A DNA stretch of 64,000 nt from DZBG01 sp049241565 (GCA_049241565.1 JBMLQL010000065.1:1-64000), one strand, 5' to 3'; numbered from the stretch's first letter, positions 17,051-26,310 are shown. The notes: generated by a model from the sequence alone, not told the origin. Made by a program: numbers and translations.

Positions 17051-17866
17051 ATGAAAAAAACCATTGGTCTTGTTGTTCTCTCGACACTTCTTTCTCAAAC
17101 TCTCTGGGCGGCTAGCTCAGCAGACAAGATCAAGCTTCTTAAAGATCCTCATAATCAACGCATGCAATCTGTGACCAAACAAGATGCGATGTCGCTTGAT
17201 CGTCTTGAGAATATGTTTACGATGGATTCAAAAGCTCCAGGGTTTTATGCCATGTTGAGAAGAGCGACTTTTCATCACAAGCAAAAAGCCGTTCCTCTTC
17301 TTATTAAAGTCATGAAAGATTCTAAATACCCTGAGAAGAATCGCTGGCACGCCACTTTCTTCCTCGGTCAGATTATGGGACGAAAATCAGCCCCATTTAT
17401 CGCTAAGTTTTCAGACCATCCTCATTGGATGATGAGAGTGGCTTCCCTTAAAGCACTCATGGCCTTAAAACAAGATCAATACCACGCTGTTTATTCTAAG
17501 GCACTTCGTGATCCTTCACTTATTGTGAGAGTTCAGGCGCTAGATAATATTTCTCAAATGAATATCAAACCTCTGGCCCCTCATGTTTGGGCCATGCTCT
17601 ATGATAAATCTAATTATGTTGGTGAAGCTGGAAAGTTGAAGCGAACATCAATTGTGAAGTCGATTATTAGAACAGTAGGGGATCTTGAATTTGAAAAAGC
17701 AGAGAAGCCTTTGGCCAAGCTTATTCAGAAACCAAAATATAATGATCTAGTTAAAGAACTAGATTATTCACTCTCAAAAATTACAGGGAAGAATTCGCCT
17801 AAATCATCGGATTCAGCTCGTAGAAGTTTTTGGGCCAGTCACTCGGTTCAAAAACCTAAGCTTTAA
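17051..17866 (+). CDS. Secreted HEAT-repeat-like protein
   Basis: The 271-residue product has a clean signal peptide ending LWA-ASS near residue 20. From about 60 to 235 it is a row of helix pairs of about 30-35 residues (AVPLLIKVMKD, WMMRVASLKALMALK, LIVRVQALDNIS, AEKPLAKLIQK) resembling HEAT/PBS-lyase-type repeats. Such proteins usually act as periplasmic scaffolds. It follows the coiled-coil protein by 5 bases and probably shares its transcript. Its stop codon directly abuts the stop of the convergent lipoprotein gene. Confidence 0.7.
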   Translation: MKKTIGLVVLSTLLSQTLWAASSADKIKLLKDPHNQRMQSVTKQDAMSLDRLENMFTMDSKAPGFYAMLRRATFHHKQKAVPLLIKVMKDSKYPEKNRWHATFFLGQIMGRKSAPFIAKFSDHPHWMMRVASLKALMALKQDQYHAVYSKALRDPSLIVRVQALDNISQMNIKPLAPHVWAMLYDKSNYVGEAGKLKRTSIVKSIIRTVGDLEFEKAEKPLAKLIQKPKYNDLVKELDYSLSKITGKNSPKSSDSARRSFWASHSVQKPKL

Positions 17867-18394
17867 TTAGAAAATTTGTTGATCTTGTTGTTCTAGCTGT
17901 TCTTTCTCGCGGGCCTTATCGATCTCGCGCAGCTTATTATCAATCGCAATGAGTCGCTCCATTCGGTAGAGGAGAGTTTTTTCCATAATACCATCTGTGG
18001 GAACTTCCTTCCAACCTTGTAGAAAGTCTTGCTCTACTAACTGACGTCTAAAGATAGTGACTTTACTGACCTCTCGCCCAGCGCGGTAACCTTTGACGAC
18101 GTTCACGACCATTTTGAATTTCGCTGCTTTCACTGCATCACTTGACCCAAAGGCATCAGCAAAATTTACTTCAATGGTATTATCCATCCAGCGAGTTTTA
18201 ATGAATCCAGCTTCTTGATTCTGTTGTGCGATATCATATTTTCTCATAACTTGGATCACGGCCTGCCAAGTTTGATTAAAATCGGCCTTGTAAATACGGG
18301 CGGGAATATCGTTTTCTTCCGTCACCAGACGAAATTTTTCGTAGGAGCATCCAACGAAAAGAAATAAAATTAAAACCAGATGATAAACTTTCAT
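17867..18394 (-). CDS. BamC/NlpB-like outer-membrane lipoprotein
   Basis: The 175-residue product starts at ATG 18394 with a lipoprotein signal ending LFVGC (Cys about 16). The body has a fold pattern like the BamC/NlpB family: PARIYKADFNQTWQAVIQVMRKYD (a strand plus helix), then AGFIKTRWMDN, several strands, and a charged C-terminal helix rich in Glu/Lys/Gln. BamC is an accessory part of the outer-membrane barrel assembly machine, but the similarity is only in layout and other lipoproteins share it. It is divergent from kdsD. Confidence 0.65.
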   Translation of the reverse strand: MKVYHLVLILFLFVGCSYEKFRLVTEENDIPARIYKADFNQTWQAVIQVMRKYDIAQQNQEAGFIKTRWMDNTIEVNFADAFGSSDAVKAAKFKMVVNVVKGYRAGREVSKVTIFRRQLVEQDFLQGWKEVPTDGIMEKTLLYRMERLIAIDNKLREIDKAREKEQLEQQDQQIF

Positions 18395-18445
18395 TGGTTT
18401 TATGTTATCAATGAACCGTAAAAAAAGAAATAAAGGACTCAATAT

Positions 18446-19435
18446 ATGGCCACTTATCATGAAATGATGACCCAGGTGTTAAAGACCGAGGCCCATGCCC
18501 TGGAACTTATGGCCTCTCGCTTGACGGCAGATCAGGCCGAGAAGCTTGTGGGGCTCTATGAACTCCTGGCCCATACTGGAGGAAACCTTATTATCTCTGG
18601 AGTAGGTAAATCAGGAATTATCGCCCAGAAGATTGCAGCCACTTTCTCTTCATTGGGACTCCCATCTTTTTTTCTTCATCCTACTGAGGCCATGCATGGT
18701 GATTTAGGTCGAGTGACAAAATCAGATTCTATCGTTCTTATCAGTAAGTCAGGAACTACTGAGGAGCTTCTTCTTCTTCTTCCTTACGTCAAAATTCCAC
18801 GTGAGCGTATCGTGGCCCTTGTGGGGAATACAAAATCTCCTATTGCAGAGAAATCAGGCATTGTTCTTGATTGTAGTGTGACTAAAGAGGCCTGTATCAA
18901 TGATCTGGCCCCCACAACAAGTACGACCACGGCACTGGCCATGGGAGATGCCATGGCCGTTCTTTATGAATCAGTCATGGGTGTAACCAAAGATAAGTTT
19001 GCTATTAATCATCCTGCTGGTCTGCTTGGGAAGAGTTTACTTCTGACCGTGGAAAAACTTTTGATCCCGGCCAATCAATGTGCCACTGTTTCATCCAAGG
19101 CCACACTTCAAGAAACAATTCTTGCGATGACGACTCTTCCTGTTGGAATGTGTGCTGTGGTTGAAGGCAGTAGGCTCTTGGGGATTTTAGTCGAAGGTGA
19201 TATTCGCCGGGCCTTTGCAAAATCGGCAGATGCCATGAAGACACCGGTGAGTGAGCTCATGACAAAAACACCAGTTTCAGTGACTTCTAGTGATCTTGCT
19301 TTTGAGGCACTAAAAGTGATGGAAACAGGAACTCGTCTGATTACGGTTGTTCCTGTGGTTGAGAATGGAAATTTTATTGGGGTTCTTCGACTCCACGACC
19401 TCTTGAAGGCGGGATTTGTTTCTTCCAAAAAATAA
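18446..19435 (+). CDS. kdsD: Arabinose-5-phosphate isomerase (KdsD/KpsF family)
   Basis: The 329-residue enzyme has a sugar-isomerase (SIS) domain at about 35-185 (SGVGKSGIIAQKIA, FLHPTEAMHGDLG, LISKSGTTEE) and two CBS domains at about 205-260 and 270-325. This is the complete KdsD architecture. It interconverts ribulose 5-phosphate and arabinose 5-phosphate, the precursor of KDO for lipopolysaccharide. ATG 18446 follows AAAGGA by 8 nt. Its last 62 bases overlap the convergent lnt gene, so both C-termini are encoded on opposite strands of the same DNA. Confidence 0.95.
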   Translation: MATYHEMMTQVLKTEAHALELMASRLTADQAEKLVGLYELLAHTGGNLIISGVGKSGIIAQKIAATFSSLGLPSFFLHPTEAMHGDLGRVTKSDSIVLISKSGTTEELLLLLPYVKIPRERIVALVGNTKSPIAEKSGIVLDCSVTKEACINDLAPTTSTTTALAMGDAMAVLYESVMGVTKDKFAINHPAGLLGKSLLLTVEKLLIPANQCATVSSKATLQETILAMTTLPVGMCAVVEGSRLLGILVEGDIRRAFAKSADAMKTPVSELMTKTPVSVTSSDLAFEALKVMETGTRLITVVPVVENGNFIGVLRLHDLLKAGFVSSKK

Positions 19436-20954
19436 GACCAAGTAAAATAATCATAATCAGAAGCACGATGCTCACTCCAAATCTTTGGTAGATTGTAGGA
19501 GCAATATGTTCTGGCAATTTAAGTTCAACATCGAGAACTTTTTCTTCACCATTATTTAAGCGAGGAGATTCTGCTCCATCGGGATAAATCACAGAGCTGA
19601 TTCCTGTATTGGTCGAGCGAATAATAGGTTTTCCAAATTCCAAGGCACGCCATTTGGCCAGGAACAAATGTTGAAAAGGCTCAGCAGTTTCTCCATACCA
19701 AGAATCATTAGTAAGGTTGACGATAATATCACTACCTTCATGAGCATTAAGAAGTTTTCTGGTAAATCCACTCTCAAGAATTTCGTAACAAATCGGTGTG
19801 ATCACACCGTGTCCTGATTTGAGTTTCATTTGTGGTGTCCCTTCACCACGAGCAAAAAGACTGACGGTGGGAACCATGCTTATGACTGCTTTATTTAATG
19901 GCCCAAAAGGAAGAGTCTCCCCAAAAGGAATAAGGATATTTTTATGATAGATACTTGAGACTTTTTGCTCACTCATTAAAACAGCAGCATTATATTCAGA
20001 TTCGATAAAATCAAAGGGAGACTTATCTGGATGGTGATCGTAACCACCGATAAGCATTTCAGCATTCATCCTCTTCATGATGTCAGTAAAAACTCGTGGC
20101 ACCCAAGACTCACCACCATTAAAAGAATTCGGATAAGCGGTCTCAGGCCAGACGATGAGATCTATGGGTTGTTTGGGAGCGAGAAGAGAAAGTCTCCAGT
20201 AGCGATCAATCACTTCTTGCAGAGCGGTCTCTTGGCTTTTTTCTGATTCTAGTTTGAGAAAGTTTCCGATATTGGCCTGAACGATACGAACATGGACAGA
20301 TTTCTCTCCCGTGAGTGGAGAGAGTTTAAGAGTATAGTTTAGAAGAAGAAAAATAGAGAGTGTTGACCAAACCAGAGGAGTGGGACGTCTCTTTCTAAAA
20401 AGTCTGCCCATCTCATAGCTCACAAGATAAGTGATAAAGCTGTAGAGATAGATTCCACCAATGGGAGCGAGACCTAGATAAGGGGCCACATGAAGCCAAG
20501 GAGCTCCTGCGTAGGATGGAAACTGTTGAGGTGCAAAGATTTCAAAAAGTGTTAGTCCTGCTGCAAAGACAAACATTTGCTGTTCAGGAGTGATTTCTTT
20601 TTTACCGTACTTTTTCCAGGCCCACCAAGCTGTGATGGCGAAAAAAAGATAAGGTTGAAGAATAAGACTAAAAAATAAGGCCAGAATATGGCTGATCCAA
20701 ACGGGAAGGGCCCCAAATTCTTGAAGTGTGTGAGGAATCCAATAATAGCCCACAAGATTAAGTCCAAGATTATGAATGAGGACAAGACCGAAGAGTTTTC
20801 TCCAATCCGTGTATTGAACAATAAGATGAAGAAGAATGGCCGTGCTTAAAAAGCCAAAAAGAAAAACACCTTTAAACAGTGATGAGGGGTAGGCCAGAGC
20901 ATAAAGCGCGCCAGAGATAAAACTGATTAAAAGATGGATGAGGTACTTATTCAT
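19374..20954 (-). CDS. lnt: Apolipoprotein N-acyltransferase
   Basis: The 526-residue protein has the Lnt layout: about seven N-terminal transmembrane helices to about residue 195 and a periplasmic nitrilase-like domain. The domain's catalytic triad is visible as Glu in VWPETAYPNS, Lys in IYHKNILIPFGE and Cys in TPICYEI. A final transmembrane helix follows (VSIVLLIMIILLGLIFW). It adds the third acyl chain to lipoproteins in the inner membrane, consistent with the many lipoproteins in this window. I start at MNKYLI (20954); starts at 20963 and 20990 are possible and none has well-spaced ribosome-binding sequence. Confidence 0.95.
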   Translation of the reverse strand: MNKYLIHLLISFISGALYALAYPSSLFKGVFLFGFLSTAILLHLIVQYTDWRKLFGLVLIHNLGLNLVGYYWIPHTLQEFGALPVWISHILALFFSLILQPYLFFAITAWWAWKKYGKKEITPEQQMFVFAAGLTLFEIFAPQQFPSYAGAPWLHVAPYLGLAPIGGIYLYSFITYLVSYEMGRLFRKRRPTPLVWSTLSIFLLLNYTLKLSPLTGEKSVHVRIVQANIGNFLKLESEKSQETALQEVIDRYWRLSLLAPKQPIDLIVWPETAYPNSFNGGESWVPRVFTDIMKRMNAEMLIGGYDHHPDKSPFDFIESEYNAAVLMSEQKVSSIYHKNILIPFGETLPFGPLNKAVISMVPTVSLFARGEGTPQMKLKSGHGVITPICYEILESGFTRKLLNAHEGSDIIVNLTNDSWYGETAEPFQHLFLAKWRALEFGKPIIRSTNTGISSVIYPDGAESPRLNNGEEKVLDVELKLPEHIAPTIYQRFGVSIVLLIMIILLGLIFWKKQIPPSRGRGVEEPQ

Positions 20955-21006
20955 TCCACCCATTATAGAGGGGGTGACTAGGTTGAACAATCAAGAGTTT
21001 TAAAAA

Positions 21007-22101
21007 TTAGTGATTTGCTACTGCGCGAGTTGCTGCAAGAGCAGGTAATTTTTCAGAAACAGTACCAGCAAGCTCAACTGCTTTAGTCGCGTCAAGTTTA
21101 CCTGCACCAAGAATCTTTCCTTCAAAGTTCTTCACTTTAAGTGATGAACTGAGAATGATATTTCTGATTTGATCAAATCCAAGTTCTGGATGTTTTGATT
21201 TAATAAGAGCTGCTACACCAGAAACAAAAGCCGTTGCTTGTGACGTTCCTGTCATATAACCAGCACCTGAACCAGGAATGGCCGAACGAATTCTATAACC
21301 AGGAGCTGCGATATCTACTGAATTCTTTCCATAATTAGATGATGGAATGATTTGAAGATTTTCGTCGTGGGCCCCAACAGTAATGATGTTTGAAAGACCG
21401 TAGCTTGCTGGGTAGTAAGCGTTTTTCTTATCGTCGATATTTGAATGCTCATTACCAGCTGCTGCGATAATAAGGATTCCTTTCTTCTCTGCTTCTTTAA
21501 GGATACGTAGCTCTTCAACAGAGGCTTCAGGACCACCACCAGAATAATTGATAACATCAACATTCATTTCTACTGCATAACGAAGAGCACGGATTGTTGA
21601 TTCAAGATTCTTTTGACCAGAAGCTTTTGGATTATAATATTTAAGAGCAAGAATTTTTACTCCAGGGAAAACTGATTTTACGATTCCGGCCACATGTGTT
21701 CCGTGTCCATGAGAATCAGACGGAGTATTTGTCGCTCTTTCGTTTGAAAAATCCATTCCATAATTACCAGATGAAGCTTTTCCATTTGGAACATAAATGT
21801 TCTCAGCTAGAAAAGGGTGATCTTGTTGAATACCTGTATCAACAACGGCCACAACAACTTCTTTATTTTTACGAAAGTTTTTCCATGAATCTTTAAGATT
21901 GATTGAAGCAAGATTCTTCTCAGGATCAATACCCCAAGAAGCAAAACGAGAAACTAAAAGCTCGGCCGTGAAAGCAAGACCGGCATCGGCCTTTACTAAT
22001 TGAACAGATGAAACTGGAGATTGAGTTCCGGCGGCCCACGATGATGTCGCAAGTAACACACTTAGTGAGATCGTTAATAGGCTTTTTACTGGTCTCATCA
22101 T
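21007..22101 (-). CDS. Secreted subtilisin-family (S8) serine protease
   Basis: The 364-residue preproprotein has a signal peptide (SLLTISLSVLLATSSWA-A) and a short propeptide-like region. A complete S8 triad follows: Asp in VAVVDTGIQQDHP near 95, His in SHGHGTHVAGI near 135, and Ser in GTSQATAFVSG near 295, with the oxyanion Asn in AAAGNEHS. It should be an active exported endoprotease, plausible for prey degradation though housekeeping is equally possible. ATG 22101 follows AAAGGA with 8 nt; the longer frame to 22143 only adds non-signal residues. Confidence 0.93.
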   Translation of the reverse strand: MMRPVKSLLTISLSVLLATSSWAAGTQSPVSSVQLVKADAGLAFTAELLVSRFASWGIDPEKNLASINLKDSWKNFRKNKEVVVAVVDTGIQQDHPFLAENIYVPNGKASSGNYGMDFSNERATNTPSDSHGHGTHVAGIVKSVFPGVKILALKYYNPKASGQKNLESTIRALRYAVEMNVDVINYSGGGPEASVEELRILKEAEKKGILIIAAAGNEHSNIDDKKNAYYPASYGLSNIITVGAHDENLQIIPSSNYGKNSVDIAAPGYRIRSAIPGSGAGYMTGTSQATAFVSGVAALIKSKHPELGFDQIRNIILSSSLKVKNFEGKILGAGKLDATKAVELAGTVSEKLPALAATRAVANH

Positions 22102-22278
22102 ACTCACAGTCCTTTTACCATGATTGCTAACGGCCCACCACATCTGCTTGGTGAGATTGTAATACTTATAAGCAAGGGGCTTGCCAAAAGAAGGTCAGTG
22201 GATTCGAGAGGTTAGGTGTGTTTAAGGACAGGGGAGTGATCAAATTCTGGGATAGTGTCTATTCTTTAGTCAGTACCC

Positions 22279-22307
22279 AAAAAAAAGGGCCAGCAAAAGC
22301 TGACCCT
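22279..22307 (-). terminator. Intrinsic terminator of the DksA-like gene
   Basis: On the minus strand a 9-bp stem AGGGTCAGC / GCTGGCCCT (one T-G wobble) with a TTTT loop runs into eight T residues. It lies 30 bp beyond the stop at 22337. Confidence 0.85.
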
Positions 22308-22336
22308 ATGAGATCTAAATACTTAGATTTAATGTC

Positions 22337-22708
22337 TTAAGCTTGGCGAGCAATCTGAGATTCTTCGCGCTCTCTTTCTTCAGCATGAACGATGCAAAGC
22401 TCGGCCCATGGCTGGTTTTCAAGACGCTTCAAACTGATCTCTTCATCACAGTCTTCGCACTGGCCGTAAGTTCCGTCGTGAACTTTTTCGAGGGCCATAT
22501 CGATTCGGCGTAGCTTGAGAAGTTCGCGGTCACGCATCGTACAAGAGAGCTGTTGCTGAATCATCGAAGTCGCAAGATCTGATTCATCAGAAAGATCCTC
22601 TTCAGAAATATGGAGATCTTCTGAACGAGTCACAATTCCTCCGTTCAGGATTTGCTGACGGTGTTTGAGAAGTAGCGTTTTAAAATGTTCTAGTTTCTTC
22701 TTATCCAT
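22337..22708 (-). CDS. DksA/TraR-family zinc-finger transcription factor
   Basis: The 123-residue protein has a helical coiled-coil region (about 1-75) with an acidic tip-like DESDLAT matching the DxxDxA motif of DksA, and a C-terminal zinc finger (CEDCDEEIS near 90, LCIVHAEE near 110). DksA proteins enter the RNA polymerase secondary channel and, with ppGpp, tune rRNA and amino-acid promoters. The last zinc ligand pair reads C-x-x-H, not CxxC, so zinc binding may be Cys3His or reduced. ATG 22708 follows GAGGAGGACC. It has its own promoter and terminator, so it is monocistronic. Confidence 0.9.
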   Translation of the reverse strand: MDKKKLEHFKTLLLKHRQQILNGGIVTRSEDLHISEEDLSDESDLATSMIQQQLSCTMRDRELLKLRRIDMALEKVHDGTYGQCEDCDEEISLKRLENQPWAELCIVHAEEREREESQIARQA

Positions 22709-22773
22709 TGAGGTCCTCCTCGTCATCTGCTCCTGATAACCGGTAGCGGCCCTCAGTGCTTCTTACTCTATTG

Positions 22774-22802
22774 ATTGTAAGTGGGCTTTTGACCACTCTC
22801 AA
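22774..22802 (-). promoter_or_regulatory. Sigma-70-type promoter for the DksA-like gene
   Basis: On the minus strand TTGAGA (22802-22797), a 17-bp spacer and TACAAT (22779-22774) precede the ATG at 22708, giving a leader of roughly 58 nt. Confidence 0.7.
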
Positions 22803-22938
22803 GTGAGATACCTTATCGGCAAGTTTTGTCCTAAATTAAGCAGTTAACGCACTTCTTTAGTCAGAATTAGGCCAGGATTTGACAGACAAAGGCATTCTTG
22901 GCTACCGTAGAATATGGGCCCTTTATTTTCGGAGAGTT

Positions 22939-23421
22939 ATGACGCAACCAGATAAGGCTACGGCCGTTGGTCACATTCCGTCGGGATTATTTATTGTTAC
23001 CGTCCAAGACCAGGATAAGAATCTTATCGATGGTTATCTTGCGAGCTGGGTTCAACAAATTTCATTCTCACCCCTTTTAGTCAGTTTAGCGATCAAACCT
23101 GGGCGACCGGCCTATGACCTGATTAAGGCCGGGAAAACCTTCTCCATTAATATAGTGGGTGACCACGATAAGACTTTTTTGAAGCACTTCTGGAAAGGCT
23201 ATGATCCTGCCAATAATCCTTTCAAAGAGATTCCTTATACAACCGGTGAAAACGGTGGGGTTCTTATTTCCGGGGCCAAGTCTGTCATTGAGTGCCAGAT
23301 GGTGAGCTCCTCGCAACCCGGCGATCATGAATTAGTGATCGCTGAGGTGAAGACAACTTACGTTTTGAATGCCGAGGCCAGGCCTATGGTGCACATTCGT
23401 AAAACAGGGTTAGATTATTGA
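22939..23421 (+). CDS. Flavin reductase domain protein (FMN-binding split barrel)
   Basis: The 160-residue product matches the flavin-reductase-like split-barrel family. GHIPSGLFIVTV is followed by DGYLASWVQQISFSPLLVSLAI, the strand pair that binds FMN, then FSINIVGD and a C-terminal ELVIAEV. Members reduce flavin with NAD(P)H or simply bind FMN. ATG 22939 follows GGAGAG at 22931; the frame is open to 22879 but that extension includes promoter-like DNA. Its stop overlaps the next gene's ATG by one base (TGATG). Confidence 0.82.
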   Translation: MTQPDKATAVGHIPSGLFIVTVQDQDKNLIDGYLASWVQQISFSPLLVSLAIKPGRPAYDLIKAGKTFSINIVGDHDKTFLKHFWKGYDPANNPFKEIPYTTGENGGVLISGAKSVIECQMVSSSQPGDHELVIAEVKTTYVLNAEARPMVHIRKTGLDY

Positions 23422-24761
23422 TGATTAACCCTTTCAAGTATCTCCGCCATTTTGGTTTCTTTATTGTATCCCTGACTATTGTTGTAGGATGCGGTAAAAA
23501 GCAAGGAGAAACAAAATCGGTTCCTAATTCACCTGAGCAATCGACCAAACCTATTATGGGTGCGGCCCTCCAGGAATATCTCGATAAACAAGTTGCTGCC
23601 TGTGGTCCTGAAGGGTGTCCAGATTATATTAATAAAATTGCTGTTGTTGATCGTGGAGAAGTGAGATTTTGTACCGGATTTTTAACAGACACCGGAACTG
23701 TCGCTACTTCATCAAGCTGTCTACCTGATTTAATGCGCTTTCAAGGTCAAGACTGCTCAAGTGAGATTTTCTTTTTCTTTCCAAGAACAACTAGCAAGCC
23801 GGCCGTTCAAGTTGGATGTCGTCGCGTTTTGCAGGCCTCTAGAATTGATAGCTCGAAGACCTATCTTTGGCGTGAGAATATTGCTTTCTTAGAGCTGGAT
23901 GAAAATGTTTTTCGTCGTACTCTGAGAGTTTCTCGAGAGGGGCTCGCCGATAAAAAGAAATTTGATATTTGGAAAGTAGATCAGGTTGATAAATATATCG
24001 GTATTATTCGTCGCGAAGAATGTACGGCCATACATGGAACTTATATGAATCCTCTGGCCAGCCATAAGTTCTCACCAAATATGGTAATGGGAAATTGTGC
24101 TTTTGTTGAAGGGAATAGTGGAGCTCCGATCATAGATAGTATGGGGCGCCTTAGAGGTCTGGCCTCTGGTGACATGGATAAAGAGCTCATTACTAATCTG
24201 GAAAAGCGCGGACTCATAAACCCAGAAACCGCGCGCTCGATGATGTTTGTGAGTAACATGGCCTGTACATCAAATATTGATGATTATGAAAATTATCCTG
24301 ACAGCGAATGTATGAAGAGTCTGACAGAGAATGCGGTAATTGGTCTACGCTCTCTGATGATCGATGAGAAACTTTTGTTTGCTGATTATTTGGCCGAAAC
24401 AAAAAAAGCTATCACTGATAATAATAAGTTTATTAGTTTTGATGTTCGTCTGGTAGAGAATAAAAAAGGTAAGTTTAACGTTCAGTTTTATCCAAAATGT
24501 TTCATCAATTCAGAGCAGTGGCGCAATAAACCACCTCGTTCGAAAAACTTTACTGTCAGTGCCTCTTATTTTGAATTAGAGCGAACTTTGGATGCTTATA
24601 CAAAGCCTAAAGTAAATCTACTAGAAGCAAAATCCACTTTGTTTAAAGTAGAATTCTCTCCTCGAGAGGTTCTTGGCGGCACTTCAGATGTGACAATCAA
24701 ATCAGATATCTTCTCTTCATCTCACGATAACATCCCAAGTAACTGTGCTCTCATTCGTTAG
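23421..24761 (+). CDS. Lipoprotein with trypsin-like fold lacking catalytic His and Asp
   Basis: The 446-residue product begins with a lipoprotein signal ending IVVGC (Cys about 24). Residues about 70-260 follow the chymotrypsin-type pattern. CTGFLTDTGTVATSSSC stands where C-GxLI-TAAHC is expected, with Ser99 in place of His. ENIAFLELDE stands where the DIALLKL Asp is expected, with Asn153 in its place. EGNSGAPIID keeps the nucleophile Ser233. This is therefore probably a pseudoprotease. The C-terminal 180 residues are beta-rich and unrecognised. Paired cysteines suggest disulfides in the periplasm. It is translationally coupled to the flavin reductase, an odd partner. Its stop abuts the convergent mltG stop with no gap. 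Confidence 0.75.
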   Translation: MINPFKYLRHFGFFIVSLTIVVGCGKKQGETKSVPNSPEQSTKPIMGAALQEYLDKQVAACGPEGCPDYINKIAVVDRGEVRFCTGFLTDTGTVATSSSCLPDLMRFQGQDCSSEIFFFFPRTTSKPAVQVGCRRVLQASRIDSSKTYLWRENIAFLELDENVFRRTLRVSREGLADKKKFDIWKVDQVDKYIGIIRREECTAIHGTYMNPLASHKFSPNMVMGNCAFVEGNSGAPIIDSMGRLRGLASGDMDKELITNLEKRGLINPETARSMMFVSNMACTSNIDDYENYPDSECMKSLTENAVIGLRSLMIDEKLLFADYLAETKKAITDNNKFISFDVRLVENKKGKFNVQFYPKCFINSEQWRNKPPRSKNFTVSASYFELERTLDAYTKPKVNLLEAKSTLFKVEFSPREVLGGTSDVTIKSDIFSSSHDNIPSNCALIR

Positions 24762-25787
24762 TTATTGTTGAAGCTGTCTCCAACTTTTACCTTTTCTTTG
24801 AGCTGATTTTCTTTGATACTCATTCACAGCGTTGACGTGATCTTTATAGCTTTTTGAAAAAACATGGGTCCCATCATTTTTACTCACAAAGAAAATATAA
24901 TCATTTTTCTCAGGAGAGAGAACTGCTTCAATGGCCTCAAAACTCGGATTCGAAATTGGTCCTACAGGGAGGGCCGGAATCTTATAAGTATTATAAGGAG
25001 TCAATTCGAGCAGATCAGATTTTTTGATATTTCCTTTGTATCTCTCCCAAATTCCATAAATAGTTGTGGGATCAGACTCCAGTCGCATTTTCTTTTTTAA
25101 TCGATTGGTAAAAACACCAGCAATGGCCGGACGTTCAACTTTGGCTCCTGTTTCTTTCTCAACCATTGAGGCCAGAATCACCACTTGATGTTTATTTAAA
25201 AAGGGATGATTAAAATCGAGATTTGCTGTTTTCTTTTTAAAGAGTTCAACCATCGTCTTAAGAACTTGTCTGGCCGGAGTGCCGGCAGCAAAATTATAAG
25301 TCTCAGGGAAAAGATAACCTTCGGCTGTGGCACCTTCTAGGCCCAGCTCTTGAATAAAATTGGAATCTTTAGCGAGGAGAAGAAAAGAGTCGGCAGAGGT
25401 GATTCCTGCTCTCTCAAGAATCGCAGCGACCTCATACATATTTTTCCCCTCGGGAATTGTCACAATATTGAGGAGTGGGGTTCCGTGAACTAGAATTTCT
25501 AAGACCTCAGGAATCGTCACTCCAGTCGGAATCTTGTAACTTCCAGCACGCATCTTATTCATATAATCTTTGTACTTAGCATAATAATGAAACAGACGAG
25601 TGTTATGGATAATATCTTTTTCATAAAGACGAGAATTGATTTTTCCGAAAGTATCACCAGTATCCACTGTGAAGATCACTTCAGGCCCTGAATATGGTTT
25701 TTTCATCATCACAAAGACAGTGAGAGCGATCATCACTCCAGCGAGAAGAGGGGCAATAAAGAATGACCACAGCAGTGCCTTTTTCAT
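24762..25787 (-). CDS. mltG: Endolytic murein transglycosylase MltG
   Basis: The 341-residue protein has one N-terminal transmembrane helix (about 7-28), a LysM-like region (VDTGDTFGKINSRLYE) and the YceG catalytic domain. The catalytic Glu lies in ASMVEKETG near 218, and SDPTTIYGIW and YNTYKIPALPVGPISNP follow. MltG cleaves nascent peptidoglycan and helps set glycan length, acting on the periplasmic face of the inner membrane. ATG 25787 follows AAAGGA. It lies 35 bp after ruvX in the same direction, forming a dinB-ruvX-mltG run. Confidence 0.95.
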   Translation of the reverse strand: MKKALLWSFFIAPLLAGVMIALTVFVMMKKPYSGPEVIFTVDTGDTFGKINSRLYEKDIIHNTRLFHYYAKYKDYMNKMRAGSYKIPTGVTIPEVLEILVHGTPLLNIVTIPEGKNMYEVAAILERAGITSADSFLLLAKDSNFIQELGLEGATAEGYLFPETYNFAAGTPARQVLKTMVELFKKKTANLDFNHPFLNKHQVVILASMVEKETGAKVERPAIAGVFTNRLKKKMRLESDPTTIYGIWERYKGNIKKSDLLELTPYNTYKIPALPVGPISNPSFEAIEAVLSPEKNDYIFFVSKNDGTHVFSKSYKDHVNAVNEYQRKSAQRKGKSWRQLQQ

Positions 25788-25821
25788 ATCTAATCCTTTG
25801 GACTCATAAAATAGACTTTTA

Positions 25822-26310
25822 TTATAACGAAGAATTCTTTTTGGTGGTGCGAATAAAATCTTCAAGAATGACACTGGCAGCAACTGCATCAATCTGCGAG
25901 TAATCTACTTGGAAATTATATTGTGGAGAGTTTTTCATTCGAGACTCTGCTTCATAAGTGGAGAGAGTCTCATCCTGGGTCTGAACCGGAAGTTGAAGAA
26001 AAGAGCTTAATCGCTGAGTAAAAGCTTCAAGCTTTTGAGTTTGAGGCGTGGCCTTGCCATCAAGTAAGTAAGGCAGCCCCATCACCACAATATCCACACA
26101 CTCATCAGAGATGAGTTTTTTAATTTCATTTAAGATGTAGTCTTCACCTTTATTAGCAATGCGCCCATAAGGAGTGGGATAGGGATCACGATTCACACAA
26201 TAAGTGGCGACACCAATATACTTGTCCCCATAGTCCAGACTCATAATGACTTTTAAATGGAGTGGGTGATGGTCCCCAAGATGAAATTCGTTCATGGGAT
26301 CACTATACAT
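25822..26310 (-). CDS. ruvX: Putative pre-16S rRNA nuclease / Holliday junction resolvase-like RuvX (YqgF)
   Basis: The 162-residue protein has the RNase H-like YqgF pattern: first acidic residue in SLDYGDKYIGVA, VVMGLPYLLDG near 87, ETLSTYEAESR near 118 and a final acidic residue in IDAVAASVILEDF. YqgF processes the 5' end of 16S rRNA in E. coli. The start is uncertain: ATG 26310 overlaps dinB by 8 bases, ATG 26295 and 26244 are in frame, and none has a clear ribosome-binding site. Translation is probably coupled to dinB. Confidence 0.9.
   Translation of the reverse strand: MYSDPMNEFHLGDHHPLHLKVIMSLDYGDKYIGVATYCVNRDPYPTPYGRIANKGEDYILNEIKKLISDECVDIVVMGLPYLLDGKATPQTQKLEAFTQRLSSFLQLPVQTQDETLSTYEAESRMKNSPQYNFQVDYSQIDAVAASVILEDFIRTTKKNSSL

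Noticed and set aside
22879..22913. TTGACA with TAGAAT as promoter of the flavin reductase gene
   Set aside because: The spacer would be 23 bp, too long for a sigma-70 promoter.
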